From Paludibacteraceae bacterium (lineage in GTDB: Bacteria > Bacteroidota > Bacteroidia > Bacteroidales > Paludibacteraceae): a stretch of 64,000 nt of DNA. The stretch is from contig JAFYSF010000027.1 of the NCBI GenBank assembly GCA_017559505.1, positions 1 to 64,000 of the forward strand, written 5' to 3'. The translations under genes were made by a program, and so were the position numbers. The notes under the pieces were generated by a model that did not search any database, was not told where the DNA came from, and saw only the letters and a program-made list of their open reading frames with translations. Positions 26,485-37,367 of this stretch are shown here, piece by piece (within the stretch, counting starts at the first letter, position 1; every line of letters starts with the position of its first letter).

Positions 26485-27833
26485 TATAAATAAGGAATAA
26501 GTTTAGATAAGCCAATACCGTTTGAACCCTTCAATAATATAAGTTGCGACTGTAGAGACTCAACACATTGCGACTCTAACAAAGCATCTAAAGATTCATA
26601 AACAACAAATCTATTATCAATTGTGAATTGTGCATTGTGCATTGTGCATTTACAAAACTCTTTTCCCACCAAAATCACTTTTTCTATCTTCGATTCCAAC
26701 AAGCGACGCACAATAGTCTGATGCTCAATCTCTGATTGCTCACCCAACTCAAGCATATCTCCAAGAATAGCCAATTTATTCTCTCCTTCCATCAACTCAA
26801 AATTATCTATTGCTGCCATCATACTTGTCGGATTGGCATTATAAGCATCCACTATCAACGTATTACGCTCTGTTTTTGTCAGTTGCGAACGATTATTCGC
26901 TGGCACATAATTACTTATTGCGTCACAAATATCTTCTTCCGCCACGCCAAAGTGCAACCCTACAGTGATAGCAGCCAACATATTATCTAAATTATAAGCC
27001 CCAACAAAATGAGTTGAGAGTTGAGAGTTGAAAGTTGAGAATTGAGATTCCCATTCAAATTCAACGTATGGAGCGCAACGTAACAATCGTCCATTCACAT
27101 TAGCTTTCACATCTGCAGTCGAACTATAAGTAGTTAATTGTACATTATCCAAAGCTTTCATCAACAACGGATTTGCTGCATTCACAAACACATGACCGCC
27201 ACGCTCAGCGAGGTTGTCATACAACTCTTTTTTTGTATTTATCACCCCCTCCAACGAGCCAAAGCCTTCGAGATGTGCTTTACCCACATTGGTAATCAAC
27301 CCACATGTTGGCAACGCAATATCTGCCAACGCCTTAATCTCGCCCGGGTGGTTTGCTCCCATCTCGATAACTGCCATTTCACAATCAGGCTTAATACTCA
27401 ACAACGTAAGTGGCACGCCAATATGATTATTAAAATTACCTTGCGTATAGTGCACTCTATATTTTTTACTCAACACCGTAGCCACCAATTCCTTTGTCGT
27501 AGTTTTACCATTCGTTCCTGTAATACCTACAAACGGAATATCCAATTGCTCACGATGATAACGCGCTAAAGCCTGCAAGGTGTCTAATACATTATCAACT
27601 TCTATAAATTGTGATTCATTAATTGCGCATTGTGCATTGTGCATTGTGCATTGTGTCAAATCATCAACCACTGCATAGGCACAACCTTTCTCTAATGCTT
27701 GCATTGCAAATTTATTTCCATCAAAAGTTTCACCTTTCAATGCAAAAAATATCGACCCTTCAGGACAATTACGGCTATCTGTCGTCACAACAGGATGAGC
27801 CTTATATATTTCATACAACTCTTTTATTTCCAT
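26484..27833 (-). CDS. murF: UDP-N-acetylmuramoyl-tripeptide:D-Ala-D-Ala ligase MurF
   Basis: 449 residues. It adds D-Ala-D-Ala to the UDP-MurNAc-tripeptide in the cytosol, the last soluble step of peptidoglycan precursor synthesis. Evidence: N-terminal DSRNCPEGSIFFALKGETFDG, ATP loop GITGTNGKTTTKEL (about 104-117), NFNNHIGVPLTLL, IEMGANHPGEI, and VDAYNANPTSM in the C-terminal domain. Odd: the coding sequence holds three 7-bp-period arrays, read as peptides QCTMHNAQCAIN (61-72), SQFSTFNSQLSTH (about 262-274) and CKCTMHNAQFTIDN (about 393-406). All keep the frame. It starts 4 bp after the porX stop and overlaps the next gene by one base. Confidence 0.95.
   Translation of the reverse strand: MEIKELYEIYKAHPVVTTDSRNCPEGSIFFALKGETFDGNKFAMQALEKGCAYAVVDDLTQCTMHNAQCAINESQFIEVDNVLDTLQALARYHREQLDIPFVGITGTNGKTTTKELVATVLSKKYRVHYTQGNFNNHIGVPLTLLSIKPDCEMAVIEMGANHPGEIKALADIALPTCGLITNVGKAHLEGFGSLEGVINTKKELYDNLAERGGHVFVNAANPLLMKALDNVQLTTYSSTADVKANVNGRLLRCAPYVEFEWESQFSTFNSQLSTHFVGAYNLDNMLAAITVGLHFGVAEEDICDAISNYVPANNRSQLTKTERNTLIVDAYNANPTSMMAAIDNFELMEGENKLAILGDMLELGEQSEIEHQTIVRRLLESKIEKVILVGKEFCKCTMHNAQFTIDNRFVVYESLDALLESQCVESLQSQLILLKGSNGIGLSKLIPYL
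26617..26651. repeat. 7-bp-period array inside murF (TGCATTG type)
   Basis: TCAATTG, TGAATTG, TGCATTG, TGCATTG, TGCATTT. Translated on the minus strand within CKCTMHNAQFTIDN near the MurF C-terminus. Confidence 0.8.
27011..27052. repeat. 7-bp-period array inside murF (GAGTTGA type)
   Basis: GAGTTGA three times, AAGTTGA, GAATTGA, GATTCCC: six units, 42 bp, 14 codons. Translated as SQFSTFNSQLST in the MurF middle domain. Confidence 0.8.
27612..27656. repeat. 7-bp-period array inside murF (GCATTGT type)
   Basis: GATTCAT, TAATTGC, then four GCATTGT units. Translated as QCTMHNAQCAIN in the N-terminal domain of MurF. Confidence 0.8.
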
Positions 27834-27837
27834 AATA

Positions 27838-29376
27838 TTATTTTGCTGACATTGTTACAATTGGCACCATCATCTCTTCCATCGAGATACCTCCATGTTG
27901 GAACGTATCTTTATAATAACTAACATAATAATTATAATTGTTTGGGTATGCAAAAAAGTCATTCCCTCCTGCGAATATAAATGTCGAACTTACATTAGGT
28001 GCAGGCAATTGAATTGATGTAGGATTAGTTACCTCATACACCTCTTTCTTATTATACGTCAACGTCTTACCCACTTTATATCTCAAATTGACATTGGTAT
28101 TTTTATCTCCTACCACCTTTATCGCTCTATCTACATGCACTGTACCATGGTCAGTTGAAACAACAACCTTAAAACCTCTGCGTGCCAACTCTTTAAACAA
28201 TGCAAATGTAGATGAATGACGAAACCACGACACTGCCAACGAACGATATGCTGCCTCTGTATTTGCCAATTCGCGTATCATCTTACTCTCTGTTCGAGCA
28301 TGCGACAACATATCTACAAAGTTTATAACACAAACATTCAGTGGATTTTTCTCTAATTTATGCAACTGCTCTATCAGTTTCTCTCCTGCTTCTGAATTAT
28401 TCAACTTGTGATACGAGAATGGTATAGGACGACGATAACGCTCCAACATCGTGCGTATCAACTCCTCTTCATTCATATTTTTTCCCTCTTCATCCTCCTC
28501 ATCAACCCACAACATTGGGAACATTTTCTTTATCTGCAACGGCATCAAACCCGCAAATATTGCATTACGCGCATATTGCGTAGCTGTTGGCAAAATACTG
28601 AAATACAACTCATCTGAATCAAAAGTATAAAAATCAGTCAACACCTCTTGTATCATACGCCATTGGTCGTAACGGAAGTTATCTATTACCACAAAAAACA
28701 CCTTCTCTCCCGCATCGAGCAACGGAAATATCTTCTTTTTGAATATATCAGGACTTATCATCGGACGATTATCCGCATCATTAACCCACGATTCATAGTT
28801 ATTCTTAACAAAACGCACAAACATATTATTTGCCTCTTCTCGCTGCATACGCAACATTTCATGCATTTCATTATCTGCCTCGTTGAGTTTCAAATCCCAA
28901 TTTATCAATTTCTTATACAGCTCTTTCCACTCCTCTGCCGACAATCTATCTGATATCTGCATCCCTATTTGAGCAAACTCCTGACGATAATTTGTTGTTG
29001 CTTGCTCACTGAATATTTCACGCTTATGAAGATGCTTTTTCAACGTCATCAATATCTGATTTGGATTTACTGGCTTAATGAGGTAATCTGTTATTTTATT
29101 ACCAATAGCCATATCCATAATATTCTCTTCTTCACTCTTCGTAATCATCACTACTGGCAAGTTCGGACGCATATCGCTAATACGAGCCAATGTCTCCAAA
29201 CCGCTCAAGCCTGGCATATTCTCATCAAGAAACACTATGTCGTACATCTTCTCACGACACATATCTATCGCATCCTGCCCATTCGATGCAGTCTCTACCT
29301 TATATCCTTTGTCTGCCAAAAAAATCGTATACGGCTTCAAAAGATCTATTTCATCATCTACCCAAAGTATTGTCAT
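27838..29376 (-). CDS. porX: PorX-type response regulator with PglZ domain
   Basis: 512 residues from the ATG at 29374-29376 (MTILWVDDE); an ATG three codons earlier is also open. Residues 1-120 form a receiver domain with acidic D7/D8, the phosphoacceptor D51 in IVFLDENMPG, and the conserved K in VMITKSEEE. The C-terminal two-thirds is a PglZ (alkaline-phosphatase-like) domain with FFVVIDNFRYDQW, NFVDMLSHARTES and VVVSTDHGTVHVD. In Porphyromonas gingivalis PorX controls T9SS genes and works with the kinase PorY; no kinase lies nearby here. This fits the several T9SS cargo genes in the window. It is the first of a porX-murF-Rieske transcription unit with 4-bp and 1-bp junctions. Confidence 0.93.
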   Translation of the reverse strand: MTILWVDDEIDLLKPYTIFLADKGYKVETASNGQDAIDMCREKMYDIVFLDENMPGLSGLETLARISDMRPNLPVVMITKSEEENIMDMAIGNKITDYLIKPVNPNQILMTLKKHLHKREIFSEQATTNYRQEFAQIGMQISDRLSAEEWKELYKKLINWDLKLNEADNEMHEMLRMQREEANNMFVRFVKNNYESWVNDADNRPMISPDIFKKKIFPLLDAGEKVFFVVIDNFRYDQWRMIQEVLTDFYTFDSDELYFSILPTATQYARNAIFAGLMPLQIKKMFPMLWVDEEDEEGKNMNEEELIRTMLERYRRPIPFSYHKLNNSEAGEKLIEQLHKLEKNPLNVCVINFVDMLSHARTESKMIRELANTEAAYRSLAVSWFRHSSTFALFKELARRGFKVVVSTDHGTVHVDRAIKVVGDKNTNVNLRYKVGKTLTYNKKEVYEVTNPTSIQLPAPNVSSTFIFAGGNDFFAYPNNYNYYVSYYKDTFQHGGISMEEMMVPIVTMSAK

Positions 29377-29416
29377 ATTTATCATATTTTAATTTAGGTT
29401 CAACTGCTAATTCGCA

Positions 29417-30181
29417 TTATTTTCCCATATCTAATTCCGAACGTTTCTTACGTCCAAAACTACGATATTCATCATATTCTATCTCTACATCTGGCTCTAC
29501 CAATTCGGCTTCTGTTGGCAATCCGAATTGAATATATTTAATATCTATACCACGAGCCAACCACTGACGCTCATAATATGTTTTTATTTCAAGCACAGGA
29601 TCATCCGTTACATCTCTATAGAGATTCTCTGTTACCACATTTATTGGCAAACCACTTGCCTCTGCCATCAATCGTGTATATGTAAACAAGAAATTACTAT
29701 CACTCTTCAAGTGCACCAATCCGCCATCAATCAACACTTTCTTATACAATCCCATGAAATAAGTAGAAGTCAATCGCTTATTCACTTTTTTCATCTGTGG
29801 GTCTGCAAACGTAATCCATATTTCACTCACCTCTCCAGGTGCAAAAAAGTGTTCAATAGCATTGATTCCTGTACGCAAAAACGCACAATTCTTCAAGCCT
29901 GACTGATACGCTTCTGTTGCCCCAGTCCACATTCGCGCTCCTTTTATATCTATTCCGATAAAATTCTTATCTGGGTATTGGCGAGCCAACCCTACTGCAT
30001 ACTCTCCCTTACCACATCCCAACTCCAACACTATAGGATTGTCATTGCCAAAATAACGCTCACCCCAATGCCCTCTCATCTCGAATTGCGCACCTGTCTT
30101 AACTATATCATTATACGATAGTTGGAACACATTTGGCAACTGTTCCATATCGGCAAATTTCTTTAACTTATTCTTTCCCAT
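29417..30181 (-). CDS. trmB: tRNA (guanine-N7-)-methyltransferase TrmB
   Basis: 254 residues. The enzyme transfers a methyl group from S-adenosylmethionine to N7 of G46 in tRNA variable loops. Evidence: SAM-binding loop [16 protein letters not shown] (about 51-66), [10 protein letters not shown], the family motif [10 protein letters not shown] (DPWPKK in many species) and [18 protein letters not shown]. It lies 40 bp upstream of porX, probably the same transcript. The upstream gap to gldH holds a MITE-like element. Confidence 0.95.
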   Translation of the reverse strand: MGKNKLKKFADMEQLPNVFQLSYNDIVKTGAQFEMRGHWGERYFGNDNPIVLELGCGKGEYAVGLARQYPDKNFIGIDIKGARMWTGATEAYQSGLKNCAFLRTGINAIEHFFAPGEVSEIWITFADPQMKKVNKRLTSTYFMGLYKKVLIDGGLVHLKSDSNFLFTYTRLMAEASGLPINVVTENLYRDVTDDPVLEIKTYYERQWLARGIDIKYIQFGLPTEAELVEPDVEIEYDEYRSFGRKKRSELDMGK

Positions 30182-30196
30182 TTTTATGTATTTAAA

Positions 30197-30426
30197 TTAA
30201 CATGAATTCGACATAAAACGCCGCATGGCATCTGTGTAATCCGTAGAGCGATTTTTGCGTAGCAAAAGAGCGAATTTTGTTATAAGCGAGGGCAATTAAG
30301 TTTACTTAAATTGCCGAGCATAGCAAGAATCTTGAACGAAGCGAAAAAATCTGTGGGAGATAAACAAAATTTTCCGTGCATTCCGTGCATTCCGTGAGAA
30401 ATAAAATTATATCGAACTCACGTTAA
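30197..30426. mobile_element. MITE-like element, copy A
   Basis: 230 bp. Ends TTAACATGAATTCGACATAA and the inverse of TTAACGTGAGTTCGATATAA. It contains the internal inverted words GAGCGATTTTTGC / GCAAAAGAGCGAAT and repeats of TTCCGTGCA. Non-coding, between gldH and trmB. Confidence 0.75.
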
Positions 30427-30437
30427 ACTATAAAAAA

Positions 30438-30911
30438 TCACTCTTTTTTCCTCAATATCTGCATTCCCATATTAACAATCCCCTTCAATTCTTCATCTCG
30501 CATCCCTTGACGAATTTCGTAAATATACACTCCCTCTTGCGAATAATGCAAATCTTCTTTGTAATAATAAATATTAGTGTACAACGAGCCTATTCCCGAC
30601 CCAAGCCATCTACCATAATTATCTGCTAAAAAATATTGTATGGTGTCACACGTAATAGTGCTATCTGGTGCAATTTCAGTAACAAACAACCACAAATTCT
30701 GATAAATATAATCACCGCTATTGCAAATTAAAATGCCCGATTGATAATCCAATGTCGTATCTACAATATCTATTTCAAATCTCGCTACACTATCTGCATG
30801 CCATATTGGATTAGCAACTCGCACCGAATTTTCATAAACAATGTCGGAATTACAAGCCACCATCGAAATTGCCACTACTAAACCTAAGATATATTTCACA
30901 AAATTATTCAT
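30438..30911 (-). CDS. gldH: Gliding motility lipoprotein GldH
   Basis: 157 residues from the ATG at 30909-30911, chosen because it opens a lipoprotein signal peptide (MNNFVKYILGLVVAISMVAC). The mature sequence has NPIWHADSVARFEIDIVDT, YQNLWLFV, GRWLGSGIGSLY and YSQEGVYIYEIRQGMRDE, matching the GldH family. GldH is needed for gliding in Flavobacterium, where it stabilises other Gld/T9SS proteins; in non-gliding Bacteroidales it is still kept. The start overlaps the end of ricT by 8 bp, a conserved pairing in the phylum. Confidence 0.9.
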   Translation of the reverse strand: MNNFVKYILGLVVAISMVACNSDIVYENSVRVANPIWHADSVARFEIDIVDTTLDYQSGILICNSGDYIYQNLWLFVTEIAPDSTITCDTIQYFLADNYGRWLGSGIGSLYTNIYYYKEDLHYSQEGVYIYEIRQGMRDEELKGIVNMGMQILRKKE

Positions 30912-32088
30912 TGCTATCCTCTCTACGATTTCTATAATTTGAACGATGACCATTAGGTTGTTGCCCATTACCTCTGCGTCCTCCTCTATGGTCATGGCGA
31001 CGACCTCCACCATTATTGTGTTTTTTATCAAAACGTGTCAAGCTATCTTGCCCTACAACGTTTTGATAATCAATAGGTGCCGCCGATTCGCCCTCTTTCA
31101 CTACCAACGACATCACTTTCTCACCTCTACGGTTTACAGCCATTATCTCTTTTGCACGCTCCACGCTGATAACTTGCAAATTAGCAGGTATATTTTGGTC
31201 TGAACTGTAAGTCAACTGACGCTTAAATACATCGGCTTTGAAGAAATAATATGTACCTTCAACTGTTTCCAATGGTATGTCTTTTGGTGGAAAATCTTTT
31301 TGTGCATCTACATACATCGGAGCTTCAAAGTTCACACAACACTTGATTTTTGCACATTGTCCTGCCAATTTCAACGGATTGGTACTCAAATCCTGATAAC
31401 GTGCTGCTGTAGTTGACACACTCACAAAATTACTCATCCATGTCGTGCAACACAACTCACGTCCACATGGTCCAATACCGCCAATACGACCTGCCTCCTG
31501 ACGTGCTCCAATCTGTTTCATCTCTATACGCACACGAAATTCTTCGGCAAACACCTTTATCAACTGACGAAAATCCACACGGTCATCTGCTATATAGTAG
31601 AATATTGCCTTACTACCATCTCCTTGATATTCAACATCTCCGATTTTCATATCAAGTTGCATATCTTTCGCTATCTTACGCGCACGAATCATTGTCGCTT
31701 GCTCTTTAGCCTTTGCTTCTTCATATTTCTCAATATCAACTGGTTTCACTCTACGATACACTTTTCTCACCTCGTAACGTTCCATATTGATACGATTTTT
31801 CTTTATCTGGCTCAACACCAAACGACCCATCAACGTAACAACGCCAATGTCATGTCCCGGATTAGCCTCTACAGCCACCATATCGCCTTTCTCTATGGCA
31901 ATATGCTCGCTGTTCACAAAATATCCTTTACGCGTATTCTTAAACTGCACCTCCACAAGGTCAGTATCCAATTGTGTTTCAGGCAAATCCGCCAACCAAT
32001 CCACCACAGGCAATTGTTGCAACGTATTACCCTTAAATCCTTTCACGCCAGGATTACTCCCACCATTATTTAATGTTATCTCTTCCAT
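30904..32088 (-). CDS. ricT: PSP1-domain protein RicT (YaaT)
   Basis: 394 residues. In Bacillus the homologue is part of the Y-complex (RicA-RicF-RicT) that binds Fe-S clusters and affects RNase Y. The PSP1 core (about 95-260) has RKVYRRVKP, YYIADDRVDFRQLIK and RIEMKQIGARQEAGRIGGIG. Cysteines 208, 213, 214, 245, 250 and 251 lie in GPCGRELCC and GQCAKIKCC. The tail is basic and Gly/His-rich (RRHDHRGGRRGNGQQ), suggesting nucleic acid contact. Its 3' end overlaps gldH; holB is upstream, the usual phylum order. Confidence 0.92.
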   Translation of the reverse strand: MEEITLNNGGSNPGVKGFKGNTLQQLPVVDWLADLPETQLDTDLVEVQFKNTRKGYFVNSEHIAIEKGDMVAVEANPGHDIGVVTLMGRLVLSQIKKNRINMERYEVRKVYRRVKPVDIEKYEEAKAKEQATMIRARKIAKDMQLDMKIGDVEYQGDGSKAIFYYIADDRVDFRQLIKVFAEEFRVRIEMKQIGARQEAGRIGGIGPCGRELCCTTWMSNFVSVSTTAARYQDLSTNPLKLAGQCAKIKCCVNFEAPMYVDAQKDFPPKDIPLETVEGTYYFFKADVFKRQLTYSSDQNIPANLQVISVERAKEIMAVNRRGEKVMSLVVKEGESAAPIDYQNVVGQDSLTRFDKKHNNGGGRRHDHRGGRRGNGQQPNGHRSNYRNRREDSNE

Positions 32089-32115
32089 TCTGTATATTAA
32101 AATATTATTTTTTAT

Positions 32116-32256
32116 TTAACGTCTGTTTGATATAAGAATTCCGTGTTCTCCGTTGAGTGATTTTGACGCAGTCAAAGAGCGAATCGAAAGAAAAAAGGAT
32201 AAATAATAAAATTCCGTGCATTCCGTGAGAGATAAAATTATATCGAACTCACGTTA
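32116..32256. mobile_element. MITE-like element, copy B
   Basis: 141 bp between ricT and holB. Left end TTAACGTCTGTTTGATATAA, right end TATATCGAACTCACGTTA. The internal AGAGCGAATCGAA and ATTCCGTGCATTCCGTGAG are shared with copy A. A 7-bp array begins 15 bp further on. Confidence 0.7.
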
Positions 32257-32270
32257 TATTTATCCCAAAA

Positions 32271-32354
32271 ATTCCCTATTCCCTACTCCTTGCTCCCTAT
32301 CCCCTACTCCCTGCTCCCTACTCCCTACACCCTGCACCCTATCCCCTACTCTCT
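32271..32354. repeat. Twelve-unit 7-bp array ending in the holB stop codon (CTCCCTA type)
   Basis: 84 bp that read as ATTCCCT, ATTCCCT, ACTCCTT, GCTCCCT, ATCCCCT, ACTCCCT, GCTCCCT, ACTCCCT, ACACCCT, GCACCCT, ATCCCCT, ACTCTCT. The holB stop (TAG on the minus strand, 32346-32348) is inside the last units. Confidence 0.85.
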
Positions 32355-33470
32355 CCTCTTCTTCAAAAGTTTATATAACAATATTTCCAAATGAAACAAA
32401 ATAATTTTCGTATTTCCATTTTGTGCAATCTGCGCCTCTGCCAATGCCAACTCTTCCATTATTTGCACCACATTTTTCTCATGTATAAACTGAGCAAATT
32501 TCGCCGCAAATGCCATCTCATCTGCATTCATATAGCTCAACTCTCTATTTCGCAATCGCAAAATAAAATTCTCACGTATCAACCTTTGCGCTTTCTGCAA
32601 AAATCTTATCTGCCCTTCTCGTGGCAATGCCGCCACCTGCTCGGTCCAGACTCGTATTCCCTTCACATCCAACCCCCAAGCCAAACGCATCATCTGCACA
32701 AAAAGCTCAAAATCATATCTCGACTCCTCGGTCTCTTGCAACAATCCAAGCATCTTACCCCAACTGCCCATCGCATTTTTCACTAAATATGCCATATTCT
32801 CCTCCTCCACACTAAATCTCTCTCTCAATGCCTGTTCCATATCTTTTCTATCTATCGGAGGCACTGCAATACGCTGACATCTACTATAAATCGTTCCCAA
32901 CACATCGTCCACTCTATCGCTCACCAACATAAACACCGTGTCTGGCGATGGCTCCTCCAATATTTTCAACACCTTATTCGCGCACTCCACATTCATCTTC
33001 TCTGGTATCCACACTATCATCACCTTATACTGTCCCTGATATGGCTTGAACGACAACTTATTCAAAATCTCCTTACCCTCAGCCGCATAAATCTGCACAG
33101 TCTTACCATCCGACACCTGATTCATCCACTCCTCAAGCGAAATATAAGGATTAGCCAACACTGCTTTTCTAAAAACATCAACCACATCCGAACACACCTT
33201 CACACCATCTCGCGTTGCCATCGGAAACACAAAATGCAAATCAGGATGCGACAATTTCGCGAATTGCACACACGAAGAACACCTTCCGCATGGCTCCCCA
33301 CCTTCTCTATGCTCACAACAAATATACTGCGCCACAGCCAATGCAAGAGCCAACTTACCTACACCCTCAGCACCCGTATAGAGCTGAGCATGAGGTATTC
33401 TACCCGAATCAACCATCTCTATCAGACGTTGTTTCAACTCGCTATGTCCTACTATATCTCGAAAAAACAT
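32346..33470 (-). CDS. holB: DNA polymerase III delta' subunit (clamp loader)
   Basis: 374 residues. Delta' is the rigid stator of the clamp-loader complex that puts the beta clamp on DNA. Seen: VGHSELKQRLIEMV, a degenerate P-loop GAEGVGKL (33-40, Leu instead of Ser/Thr, as is usual for delta'), the zinc module CGRCSSC, the sensor region ILEEPSPDTVFMLVSD and YSRCQRI. The C-terminal end (LLKKRRE, then stop) is encoded within a 7-bp repeat array. It heads a holB-ricT-gldH block, though a 257-bp gap with a MITE-like element and the array separates it from ricT. Confidence 0.93.
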   Translation of the reverse strand: MFFRDIVGHSELKQRLIEMVDSGRIPHAQLYTGAEGVGKLALALAVAQYICCEHREGGEPCGRCSSCVQFAKLSHPDLHFVFPMATRDGVKVCSDVVDVFRKAVLANPYISLEEWMNQVSDGKTVQIYAAEGKEILNKLSFKPYQGQYKVMIVWIPEKMNVECANKVLKILEEPSPDTVFMLVSDRVDDVLGTIYSRCQRIAVPPIDRKDMEQALRERFSVEEENMAYLVKNAMGSWGKMLGLLQETEESRYDFELFVQMMRLAWGLDVKGIRVWTEQVAALPREGQIRFLQKAQRLIRENFILRLRNRELSYMNADEMAFAAKFAQFIHEKNVVQIMEELALAEAQIAQNGNTKIILFHLEILLYKLLKKRRE

Positions 33471-33490
33471 ACTTCACCTAATTTAACTTG

Positions 33491-33521
33491 CAAAGATAAT
33501 ATTTTTTTCTCAAAAAAACAA
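33491..33521 (-). promoter_or_regulatory. Promoter of holB
   Basis: Minus strand TTG (33519-33521), 20 bp, TATCTTTG (33491-33498). It is divergent from the promoter at 33536-33565, only 15 bp away. The leader would be about 14 nt. Confidence 0.6.
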
Positions 33522-33535
33522 TACCCTACAAAAAC

Positions 33536-33565
33536 TTGTTTTTTAAAAATATATTCGTAACTTTG
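33536..33565 (+). promoter_or_regulatory. Promoter of the small lipoprotein gene
   Basis: TTG (33536-33538), 19 bp, TAACTTTG (33558-33565) on the plus strand; leader about 50 nt. Confidence 0.6.
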
Positions 33566-33620
33566 TACCCTGCAAGTAAACTTTTAATATAAAAATATAT
33601 CTAACAAAAAAACATAAATT

Positions 33621-34004
33621 ATGAAACACTTAAAACTCATCCTAATCGCAATCCTCGCAGTCTCTGCTATCATCGTGTCTATGTCTTCTTGTTCTCCTGA
33701 CACTGATGTCGAACTCGACAAAACTCTCCTCTATGGAAAATGGCAAGAAACCAACTCTCTCAATTTCGAAGTCTATAAAGCCGATGGCACTGGCTACACT
33801 TGGGACGAAGCCGACGACGTAGCCGAAGCCCAACCTTTCACTTGGACTCTCGAAGATGGCATCCTCACTCACATCCACATCATGGAAATGGGGGCCGAAA
33901 TCCCTAAAGTCTATACAGTAACAAAACTCACCGCCACCGAACTCTCTTACGAAGACGACTTCGGCAAAGTCCACAATCTATGGAAATGGGAACAAGCAAA
34001 ATAA
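33621..34004 (+). CDS. Small lipoprotein, lipocalin-like
   Basis: 127 residues. Lipobox at MSSC after a hydrophobic signal (ILAVSAIIVSMSSC). The mature part starts with an acidic DTDVELDKTLLYGKWQETNS, where GKWQ resembles the first conserved strand of lipocalin-like domains found in many Bacteroidales lipoproteins. It then has alternating beta-type strands (YTVTKLTATELSYED) up to HNLWKWEQAK. Location is probably the outer membrane. The function is not known and the lipocalin link is an inference from the short motif. It has its own promoter. Confidence 0.75.
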   Translation: MKHLKLILIAILAVSAIIVSMSSCSPDTDVELDKTLLYGKWQETNSLNFEVYKADGTGYTWDEADDVAEAQPFTWTLEDGILTHIHIMEMGAEIPKVYTVTKLTATELSYEDDFGKVHNLWKWEQAK

Positions 34005-34034
34005 AGAAACAAAACTCCTAATTCCTCATTACAG

Positions 34035-34148
34035 ATACCCACTCACAGTGTGTATCACCCAACCCTATAATCCTTGACTTTTAGCTACCTTCAAGCAACC
34101 TTCATCATAGGATAACCATACCTGCAAAATACCCACTCTCATTGTGTA
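34035..34148. repeat. 20-bp imperfect direct repeats bracketing an AGCAACC repeat
   Basis: ATACCCACTCACAGTGTGTA at 34035-34054 and ATACCCACTCTCATTGTGTA at 34129-34148 differ at two positions. They flank the second copy of the AGCAACC family in the gap before the AsmA-like gene. Confidence 0.65.
34094..34124 (+). repeat. AGCAACC/ATAGGATAACC dispersed repeat, copy 2
   Basis: AGCAACCTTCATCATAGGAT then AACCATACCTGC. It matches copy 3 (63881-63914, inverted) almost exactly. Confidence 0.75.
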
Positions 34149-34169
34149 CTCATCTAAAAATTCACCTCT

Positions 34170-37280
<3,111 letters not shown>

Positions 37281-37367
37281 AACAAAAAACAGCCTGTTTT
37301 ATTATTATAATCTAACGATTTTTATACCTTTGCAAATTAGTAATGAACATCATATAAAACTATTATC

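Noticed and set aside
26617..27656. CRISPR array as explanation for the short regular repeats
   Set aside because: Units are 7 bp with no spacers and are translated in frame; no cas gene is present.
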